This document shows, in pieces, positions 59,808-64,000 of a DNA stretch of 64,000 nucleotides. A model generated the notes under the pieces. That model was not told the origin of the DNA. It was given only the letters and a program-made list of their open reading frames with translations, and did no database searches. Numbering within the stretch: the first letter of the stretch is position 1; each line of letters begins with the position of its first letter. Made by a program: the position numbers and the translations under genes. Origin of the DNA: Wuchereria bancrofti (Eukaryota; Nematoda; Chromadorea; Rhabditida; Onchocercidae); the NCBI GenBank assembly GCA_005281725.1, contig SSBO01000007.1:6123415-6187414 (forward strand), in the 5' to 3' direction.

Positions 59808-59962
59808 GCTTGCATTGGGAAAATCTGAAATTCAAGAATCTGTGCTTGCATTGGAAAAATCTAAAATTCAAGAATCTGTGCTTGCATTGGAAAAATCTAA
59901 AATTCAAGAATCTGTGCTTGCATTGGAAAAACCTGAAATTCAAGAATCTGAAAATTTAATTC
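59808..59962 (+). repeat. 36-bp minisatellite, four copies, open in two frames
   Basis: The unit contains GCTTGCATTGGAAAAATCTA then AAATTCAAGAATCTGT. One frame gives KSKIQESVLALE repeats, another NLKFKNLCLHWK repeats. It could be a coding repeat, but no start, splice chain or known family supports that. Confidence 0.8.
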
Positions 59963-60924
59963 AAAAACAAGCTGAATCTATTCATTGCACTTCTATGCAA
60001 TTAAAGCTGAAATATGAAATTCTTTCAAGCTATTGTCACTCTGTTACGGACAAACATCATTCTATGAATTGCAGTAACAAATCATTCCTGCAATTATAAG
60101 TCCTGATTTTTTTTTTCTTTTCTTTTTTCTTTTGGATATACCGGTGGAAATATTATCGTTGCCTTCGTTTCATTTTCTTATCTGTTTATTTTCTATACAA
60201 TATTTCCATTTATTGACGGTTGTGGGACAGACATATTGTTGCTGTTGTTGTTCTCGTCATTGTTACAGTTCAACTGGCCAACGTCATCATCATTATCGAA
60301 ATATAAGAAAGTACGCAGTGACAAAGAGACATTTGTGTTCAACATTTTTTAGGTATGTTTGCAAATTACCATCGTTTTTTTTTTCCTTCTTTTCTTTTTT
60401 TGATATTTAATGATTTAATCTTGTTGAAAAAAAAAGAAAAGAAAAAAAGAAATTAATTTGATTGGAATGATATGAGTAGGAAATATGTATATGACATCAT
60501 AATGTTGACATTAACACATTCTAAAAAGGATAGAAAATTTTTCAGTATCATTTGTTATCAGCCATAAGTAGAGTAGAAGTTGTTTGAATTAAAATTAGTT
60601 AGCAAGATTGGTAGAGAGATGAAAAATGCAGAGTTAGAGCGAAAGAGATTAAAGTTTAACATTTTTTGTTACTTTTTGGTTTTAGTTCATTTATTGAAGT
60701 TAAGTGTGAAGTATAGCAGCAAGCGGCTGTGTTTAGTAATTAATTGATAATGTTAATTTTAATTGTTGATCATTCACTTGTCATTATTATGAGAGTATGT
60801 ATTTGATAACTTATAATATGTGCTAGGCAGTATATATATTCTCTAGTCTATCAAACAAATGATAAACATATTCAAAGAGATAAGTTTCTAAGATAACTTT
60901 CTAAGTTTGAGCTTTAAATGTTTG

Positions 60925-60955
60925 AAAATTTGCAGAGAGTAGGTAAAAACGGGAG
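60925..60955 (+). promoter_or_regulatory. Candidate trans-splice acceptor of PPP1R16
   Basis: TTTGCAG ends at 60935, 20 bases before the start codon. The leader AGAGTAGGTAAAAACGGGAG holds an in-frame stop. A cis-spliced 5' UTR exon (for example ending at 60352) is the alternative. Confidence 0.5.
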
Positions 60956-63751
<2,796 letters not shown>

Positions 63752-64000
63752 GTACAATATTTTTTTCTTATCCAGAATATATATATATATGTACCTTCCT
63801 ATTAATCATAATTGGTAAAAATGTTCTACTTTTATTTAAAAAAAAAAAAAAACTGAACATGCTTACAGGTTTTGAAATATAGATTGTATGAAAATGATGG
63901 ATAAAAGGATAAAAAATAGGGTTTTGCGGAAGAAATAATATTACAAAAATGTTATATTGTGTGAACTAATGTTCACTTTAATTGAATTTCAATCAAATTT

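Noticed and set aside
59815..60099. 94-codon frame with SKIQESVLALEK repeats
   Set aside because: It has no ATG start (begins at TTG) and no support beyond the 36-bp repeat; kept only as a finding about the overlapping open segment.
60132..60355. Cys-rich frame (CCCCC) upstream of PPP1R16
   Set aside because: No clear start, and the sequence does not match the family N-terminus, which begins cleanly at 60956; at best a 5' UTR exon.

Overview
This window looks like a piece of a nematode nuclear genome. It is extremely AT-rich and full of homopolymer runs. The genes are split into many short exons, and their protein sequences match animal synaptic and signalling families. Candidate acceptor sites sit a few bases upstream of start codons, as expected for spliced-leader trans-splicing. 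A clade III (spirurid or filarial-like) worm is a reasonable guess, but the sequence alone does not settle the species.

Three protein-coding genes can be reconstructed exon by exon, with every splice phase consistent. (1) unc-13 on the plus strand (8683-41427) has 26 constant exons plus a possible 9-nt microexon. It encodes about 1,410 residues with a low-complexity N-terminus, C1, C2B, MUN and C2C domains, and corresponds to the short (M-type) form of this synaptic-vesicle priming factor. Any long-form exons would lie upstream of the window. (2) A four-exon minus-strand gene (48415-45734) encodes a 201-residue, four-helix MARVEL-like membrane protein and converges tail-to-tail on unc-13. (3) The 5' part of a PPP1R16 (MYPT3/TIMAP) orthologue, an ankyrin-repeat protein phosphatase 1 regulatory subunit, starts at 60956 on the plus strand and runs off the right edge. 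The second and third genes are arranged head-to-head across about 12.5 kb of mostly structureless DNA.

By region: 1-8680 is AT-rich non-coding DNA with two minisatellites (26/66 bp and 28 bp x16). 8681-41427 is unc-13, whose introns carry a large share of the tandem repeats: a 45-bp/173-bp higher-order minisatellite, a 97-bp satellite touching a splice acceptor, 66-bp, 35-bp and 136-bp arrays, and others. 41428-45733 is the convergent intergenic region with a ~60-bp array. 45734-48422 is the MARVEL-like gene. 48423-60935 is intergenic, with microsatellites, a 29-bp array and a few weak open segments. 60936-64000 is PPP1R16.

The assembly has visible defects. Three single-N positions (2746, 20375, 36299) each sit at the boundary of an exact direct duplication, there is a 23-N gap at 31020-31042, and an inverted block of minisatellite follows the N at 20375. 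These are most simply unmerged contig overlaps, so local intron lengths and copy numbers should be read with caution. No prokaryotic genes, CRISPR arrays, tRNA or rRNA genes, or transposon-encoded proteins were recognised.
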